From an uncultured Bacilli bacterium (GTDB lineage: Bacteria; Bacillota_I; Bacilli_A; RF39; UBA660), in the NCBI GenBank assembly GCA_947628525.1, contig CANRAE010000006.1, forward strand, positions 1-32,363: a DNA stretch of 32,363 nucleotides, in the 5' to 3' direction. Shown piece by piece: positions 27,044-32,363 of this stretch; position 1 is the first letter of the stretch; each line of letters begins with the position of its first letter. The translations under genes and the position numbers were made by a program. The notes under the pieces were generated by a model. It made no database searches. It saw only the letters and a program-made list of their open reading frames with translations, and was not told where the DNA came from.

Positions 27044-28828
27044 TTAATTCATAGCTCTTTTAAACATTTTTTCTAATTCATAATTAGAATATGTAATAAT
27101 AGTTGGTCGTCCATGAGGACAAGTAAAAGGATTTTCACATTTGCGTAACGTATCAAGTAAATATTCCATTGTTTCTAAGGTAATATGATCATTAGCTTTA
27201 ATACTCATTTTACAAGCTAAAGTAATAGCTATTTTTTCAGTAAATTTATAACTATCAAAATTTTCTTTCATAATGATGATCTCTATTATTTTACGAATTG
27301 CTTCCTCAGTATTAAAAGTTGGAAGCCAATAAGGATGACTTCTAATTAAAATAGTATTAATTCCAAATTCTTCAAAAGTAAAATTTAATTCTTCTAATAA
27401 ATGCATATTTTCTTTAAAAATAATATAATCATTGTTAGATAGTTCTATTTTAATAGGAATAAGAAGATCAATTACTTTATTATCGTGGGTACCTAAAGCT
27501 TTTAAATATTTTTCATAATTAATTCTTTCATTAGCAGCATGTTGATCAATAATAAACATACCATCTTCATTTTCAGCAATTATATATGTACCATGAACTA
27601 AGCCAACAGGATACATTTTTTTGATCCTCTCTACTCCTTCAACCTCTACATCAGTTGAACTAGTAGATAAATTAGCTGGTTCTTCACTAATTGCAAAATC
27701 AAGAGTCATTTCTTGAATGTTATCATATTCTTTCTCTTCTTTACTATTTTCTTTATTATTAATGACATAATTATCAATTATATTTTTTAAATTGATCGTT
27801 TTTTCTTTTTCTTCATTGTCTTTAACTTCTAAGGTAGGAATTAAAGTACGTTTGGATAATTTATTAGAAATAACTTCTGTAATTAAAGCTTTTAAATTAT
27901 CAAAATTAGAAAACTTAATATCCATTTTAGTCGGATGAATATTAATATCTATTAAATAAGGATCAGCTTCAATATTTAAAACGACAATAGGAAATTTACA
28001 TTCTGGTACATAAGTATGGTAACTATCAAGAATAGTTTTAGTTAAATCACTATTTCTTATAATACGTCCATTAACTAAGGTTGTTATAACATTACGATTA
28101 GTTCTAGCCATTTCAGGATATGATATATATCCAGAGATTTTATAATCTTTATTGTCTCCATTTATAGCTATCATTTTTTTGGTTACATCTAATCCGTAAA
28201 TAGCATGAATTACTTTTAATAAATTACCTTTTCCATCGGTATTTAAAAGTTCTTTATCATTATTAATTAAAACAAATTTAATATTAGGAAAAGATAAAGC
28301 CATTTTATTAACATAATCTACTATATTAGCAAGTTCGGTATATAAATTTTTTAAATATTTTAATCTAACAGGAGTATTATAAAATAGATCTCTTACCGTA
28401 ATTTTAGTTCCTTGTTTCAAATCACTATTATTAACGCTTTCTATTTTCCCACCATTAATAATTACTTCGGTACCACTAGTACCATCTGATGTTTTTAAAT
28501 TAACTCTGCTAACAGAAGCAATGGAAGGCAGTGCTTCACCTCTAAAACCTAAACTCTCAATATTAAATAAATCTTCTAAACTTTTTAATTTACTAGTAGC
28601 ATGTCTTGAAAAAGCCATAACCGCATCTTCCTTATCCATTCCTATTCCATCATCAGTTACAACAATTTCTTTAACACCACTATCAACTAATTCTATCTTA
28701 ATAAAACTACTGTTGGCATCAATAGCGTTTTCAACTAACTCTTTAACGACATTCATGGTTTTTTCAACTACTTCACCAGCAGCAATTTTATTAGCTAAAT
28801 CTTCACTCATTAATTGAATATTACTCAT
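27044..28828 (-). CDS. mutL: DNA mismatch repair protein MutL
   Basis: IAAGEVVEKTMNVVKELVENAIDANSSFIKIELVDSG, DDGIGMD, SLGFRGEALPSIASVS; C-terminal CPHGRPTI. Confidence 0.97.
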   Translation of the reverse strand: MSNIQLMSEDLANKIAAGEVVEKTMNVVKELVENAIDANSSFIKIELVDSGVKEIVVTDDGIGMDKEDAVMAFSRHATSKLKSLEDLFNIESLGFRGEALPSIASVSRVNLKTSDGTSGTEVIINGGKIESVNNSDLKQGTKITVRDLFYNTPVRLKYLKNLYTELANIVDYVNKMALSFPNIKFVLINNDKELLNTDGKGNLLKVIHAIYGLDVTKKMIAINGDNKDYKISGYISYPEMARTNRNVITTLVNGRIIRNSDLTKTILDSYHTYVPECKFPIVVLNIEADPYLIDINIHPTKMDIKFSNFDNLKALITEVISNKLSKRTLIPTLEVKDNEEKEKTINLKNIIDNYVINNKENSKEEKEYDNIQEMTLDFAISEEPANLSTSSTDVEVEGVERIKKMYPVGLVHGTYIIAENEDGMFIIDQHAANERINYEKYLKALGTHDNKVIDLLIPIKIELSNNDYIIFKENMHLLEELNFTFEEFGINTILIRSHPYWLPTFNTEEAIRKIIEIIIMKENFDSYKFTEKIAITLACKMSIKANDHITLETMEYLLDTLRKCENPFTCPHGRPTIITYSNYELEKMFKRAMN

Positions 28829-28838
28829 ATTTTACTTC

Positions 28839-29201
28839 CTATCTTTCATCTTTACTATCAATATCTATATATACTTTACTATTTGTCGGATCTACATAAT
28901 ATATATTTTCTTTGTTATCATAAGACGTCAATACGACTATCTTGTATAAATTATCGGTTGTAGCTTCTACTGTATATGTATAATTAGCTTCATCTAACAT
29001 AGGTTTAATTAATTCAAAAGCATCTATCTTACTCATTCCTGATATTTCCAATAATTGTTGCTCTAATACTTGTTGGGAAGTAATAGTGCTATTTAAAGTA
29101 TCATTTTGATTTCTTTTTAAATAAATTATGCTAGCTATAATAATGATAATTGCCAAGGTAAGAGGAATAATAAATCGTAAATTTGTTTTTATTTTTTTCA
29201 T
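28839..29201 (-). CDS. Small membrane-anchored protein of unknown function; start trimmed to MKKIKTNLRF
   Basis: N-terminal TM followed by an extracytoplasmic ~80-aa domain. Confidence 0.6.
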   Translation of the reverse strand: MKKIKTNLRFIIPLTLAIIIIIASIIYLKRNQNDTLNSTITSQQVLEQQLLEISGMSKIDAFELIKPMLDEANYTYTVEATTDNLYKIVVLTSYDNKENIYYVDPTNSKVYIDIDSKDER

Positions 29202-29214
29202 ATCAAATACCACT

Positions 29215-31002
29215 CTAACTTTCTAAATTTTGTAAATAATGATATAGATTATCTGCTACATCTTTATTGACAACTTTTTCCAAATCTTCTTTGGAAGCTT
29301 CCTTCATTTTCTTTAACGATCCAAAATGTCGTAATAAATCTTTCTTCCGTTTCTCACCTATCCCTGGGACAAAGTCTAAAAGACTAGATAACATACCTTT
29401 ACTTTTGATATTACGATGGTAAGTTATAGCAAAACGATGGACTTCATCTTGAATTTTACTTAAAAACAAGAATAAATTGCTTTTACTATCGATCTGAATT
29501 GTATGAAGATCTTGATCAACTATGGAACTAGTACGATGCTTATCATCCTTTTTTAAGCCTATAATAGGTATATTTAAATGTAAAGAACTAAGTATTTCTT
29601 TGGCTACTTTTACTTGTAACTCACCCCCATCAATAACAATTAAACTAGGGGCTTCATCTTCTTCCATTAGAACTTTATAATACCGGCGATATAAAACTTC
29701 GCGCATAGCATTTAAATCATCTTTAACATCAACACTAATTTTATATTTACGATATAAATCTTTGTTAGGTAAAAAGTCATCAAATACAATCATCGCACCA
29801 ACGTAAAAAGTACCAAATAAATGCGAATTATCAAAAGATTCTATTCTACTGATATTAGGAATATTAAGAAGTTTTTCTAACTCTTTTTTAGCATTTAAAC
29901 GTTCCATATCATTTTTCTTTAATATTTCTTCTTCTTCCTTTAATGCCACCATAGCATTATCTTGGGCCATTCTTAAAAGATTTTTAAGATCACCTCTTTG
30001 AGGAGTTAATACTTTAACTTGTAAATATTCTTCTAATAATTTACTATCAACTTCATCACTTATGACAATTTCTTTGGGTAACAAATGATCTTTTTCATAA
30101 AATTTAATAATATATTCTATAATTTCTTCTTGTTCACTATCGACAATATTAAATATGTCTTTATGTCTTCCAAATAAAAGACCATCTCTTATAAAAAAGA
30201 CTTGAATGGATAAATAATTATTATTTTTCCAATAAGCAAACATATCAAAATTATATTTACGGTTTAGATCGATCTTTTGACGTTTTAAAGTAATATTGAT
30301 ATCATTAAGCATACTTTTTAATTCATTAGCTTTTTCAAAATTCAAAGCTTCACTAGCCTTATACATATCTTCTTCAATTTTTTTGGTAATAATTGAAGCA
30401 TCACCTTTTAAAAAAGAAGTAATTTCTAAGCGCATTTGATTAATTAATTTACTATCAATATTATTATATTTGCAATAACCTAAACATTCACCTAAATGAT
30501 AATATAAACAAACATCTTTTTTTAAAGTAGCACATTTTCGTAAAGGATAAACACGATTAATTATTTCAACGGTACGTCTTGCAGCATTAACATTAGGAAA
30601 AGGTCCAAATAAATGACTTTTATGACGTTTTCTATTAATATTTCTTACTACTTTAACTTGGGGATATTTATCATTAGTAAGTTCAATATAAGGATAACTT
30701 TTATCATCTTTTAATAAAATATTATACTTAGGATTATATTTCTTGATTAAAGTAATTTCTAAGATCAAAGATTCTAATTCTGATGAAGTAACAATATATT
30801 CAAAAGTTGCTATATCATTTACTAACATGGCTGTTTTACCAGTAACTGTTCCAGTAAAATAACTTTTTAAACGATTCTTTAAATTTTTAGCTTTACCTAC
30901 ATAAATGATAATACCATCTTTATTTTTCATTTGATAACTACCAGGTAAATTAGGTACTAAAGCCAATTTCTCTTTAATATGTTCTTTAACGTCCTTTTCC
31001 AT
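29215..31002 (-). CDS. uvrC: Excinuclease ABC subunit C
   Basis: LVPNLPGSYQMKNKDGIIIYVGKAKNLKNRLKSYF (GIY-YIG), FDNSHLFGTFYVGAMIVF, FVPGIGEKRKKDLLRHFGSLKKM. Confidence 0.97.
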   Translation of the reverse strand: MEKDVKEHIKEKLALVPNLPGSYQMKNKDGIIIYVGKAKNLKNRLKSYFTGTVTGKTAMLVNDIATFEYIVTSSELESLILEITLIKKYNPKYNILLKDDKSYPYIELTNDKYPQVKVVRNINRKRHKSHLFGPFPNVNAARRTVEIINRVYPLRKCATLKKDVCLYYHLGECLGYCKYNNIDSKLINQMRLEITSFLKGDASIITKKIEEDMYKASEALNFEKANELKSMLNDINITLKRQKIDLNRKYNFDMFAYWKNNNYLSIQVFFIRDGLLFGRHKDIFNIVDSEQEEIIEYIIKFYEKDHLLPKEIVISDEVDSKLLEEYLQVKVLTPQRGDLKNLLRMAQDNAMVALKEEEEILKKNDMERLNAKKELEKLLNIPNISRIESFDNSHLFGTFYVGAMIVFDDFLPNKDLYRKYKISVDVKDDLNAMREVLYRRYYKVLMEEDEAPSLIVIDGGELQVKVAKEILSSLHLNIPIIGLKKDDKHRTSSIVDQDLHTIQIDSKSNLFLFLSKIQDEVHRFAITYHRNIKSKGMLSSLLDFVPGIGEKRKKDLLRHFGSLKKMKEASKEDLEKVVNKDVADNLYHYLQNLES

Positions 31003-31131
31003 TTCCTTCACCAAAAAAATTATAACACAAAAAAATACAACCATGTGCATATTTATCGTTTTTTTGCTTTTTTACAGGTAAAATATATTTATATTAAATA
31101 TTAATTAAGATATAATATAGATGGTGATTAT

Positions 31132-31689
31132 ATGTATACAATTCAAGAAAATAATACCTATACATTAGAAGTTAAAAGATCTAAATTTATTGCCAAAACA
31201 TATAAAGTAAATAATGTCTTAGATGTTAATTCAATATTATTAGCAATTAAAGAAGAATATTATGATGCCACTCATTATTGTTATGCTTATATCATAAATG
31301 ATCAAAAAAAATGTAGTGATGATAATGAACCTAGCGGAACAGCTGGTCTTCCTATTTTGCAAGTATTAGAAAAAAATCATTTAAATATGGTTTTATGTGT
31401 TGTCGTCCGTTATTTTGGCGGTATAAAACTAGGAGCTGGTGGCCTTTTACGTGCTTATACTAAAGCTAGCAGTAATGTCGTTAAAGCAAGCAAATTAATC
31501 GAAATCATTCCTTCTTTAACCATTGAGATAACTACTACATATGAAGATCAAAAAACACTAGACTATATTATTAAAAACTATAAATATCAAAAAATATATA
31601 ATGAAGATATTAAATATATCATCACTTTACCTAAAAAAGATATTGATAAACTTAGTTCTTATCACTATACCATAATAAATGAAGAATAA
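31132..31689 (+). CDS. YigZ/IMPACT family protein
   Basis: VKRSKFIAKTYKV, DATHYCYAYIIN, SDDNEPSGTAGLPILQVL, VVRYFGGIKLGAGGLLRAYTKAS. Confidence 0.95.
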   Translation: MYTIQENNTYTLEVKRSKFIAKTYKVNNVLDVNSILLAIKEEYYDATHYCYAYIINDQKKCSDDNEPSGTAGLPILQVLEKNHLNMVLCVVVRYFGGIKLGAGGLLRAYTKASSNVVKASKLIEIIPSLTIEITTTYEDQKTLDYIIKNYKYQKIYNEDIKYIITLPKKDIDKLSSYHYTIINEE

Positions 31690-31703
31690 TAATTATTATT
31701 TGA

Positions 31704-32174
31704 TTATCGAGAACTAATTTTATCATTTGACAATTGTTTACAACAGATTTCATCAAATGTTACACAAAAATTTTTACAAAGTACATATAAATTAGATAAA
31801 GAAATAGTAATTAAACCTTTTTCATAACGATAAATACAAGCTTGACTAACATCTAATAGTTGAGCAATATTTTCTTGGGAAAGTCCTTGTTTTATTCTAA
31901 GATAATGAATATTATTACCTAGTAATTGTCTATCTAACTGGTGATTATAATATTTGGCTTTTTTATTATTAGATAAACCTAAAATATAATCTATACTATA
32001 ACCAAAATAATAAGCAAAATTGTATAAATCATTAATAGGAATAATATTAATTCCTAGTTCCCATAAAGAATATGTTGAACGTTTAACATTTAAAATAATT
32101 GCCAGTTGATCTTGACTTAGATCATGATCTTCTCTAATATCTCTTAATCTTTGAAAATTTAGCACTATTATCAC
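31704..32174 (-). CDS. Transcriptional regulator with two tandem XRE-type HTH domains
   Basis: LRDIREDHDLSQDQLAIILNVKRSTYSLWELG and IHYLRIKQGLSQENIAQLLDVSQACIYRYEKG. Confidence 0.88.
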   Translation of the reverse strand: MIIVLNFQRLRDIREDHDLSQDQLAIILNVKRSTYSLWELGINIIPINDLYNFAYYFGYSIDYILGLSNNKKAKYYNHQLDRQLLGNNIHYLRIKQGLSQENIAQLLDVSQACIYRYEKGLITISLSNLYVLCKNFCVTFDEICCKQLSNDKISSR

Positions 32175-32363
32175 CTATACTAATTCTCCCATTAAGTATT
32201 AAAAATGTAGGCAAATTGCTAGTTAGTGTAAAGAGTTTTGGGGGAAAAAGGAAAGAAAGTTGAATTTATAATAAATTTGATTTTCTTTTTTTTTATATAA
32301 AATGAATTAAATTATCTTTATATAGGAAGTTAAAGATTTGAGAAGAATCATAAAGTTCATAAT

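Overview
This 32.4 kb window is from an AT-rich Firmicutes/Mollicutes-like chromosome, mostly conserved housekeeping genes. In order they are: dnaK, an oligoendopeptidase F-like gene, dnaJ, a NodB-type deacetylase, a CmpB-like membrane protein, an HD hydrolase, rarA, a UvrD-like helicase with an embedded nuclease-like segment, a Xer recombinase, deoB, an XRE regulator, a NERD protein, mnmA, a SpoIIM-like protein, a SpoVB/MATE-like flippase, a DNA alkylation repair-like protein, mtaB, an acidic membrane protein, rsmE, miaA, an orphan, mutL, an orphan, uvrC, a YigZ/IMPACT protein and a double-HTH regulator. The most notable region is about 20.07-22.55 kb on the minus strand. It holds four tandem, diverged paralogues encoding small secreted or anchored Thr/Ser/Ala-rich, Cys-containing proteins with an 'AYAAFSQNLTVNGT' N-terminus, loosely resembling the TasA/camelysin layout. 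They form two transcription units. The first (two genes) has a TTGACT-N17-TATAAT promoter. The second (two genes) has a perfect TTGACA/TATAAT promoter whose 18-bp spacer contains an 11-G homopolymer, in otherwise very AT-rich intergenic DNA. This is the classic layout of a slipped-strand phase-variable promoter, so the region is a candidate phase-variable surface-protein/fibre locus. Two small genes missing from the ORF track were also found: a DUF1540-like 57-aa protein and a 29-aa single-TM microprotein with its own promoter and terminator. The Xer recombinase carries an Sm-like N-terminal extension.
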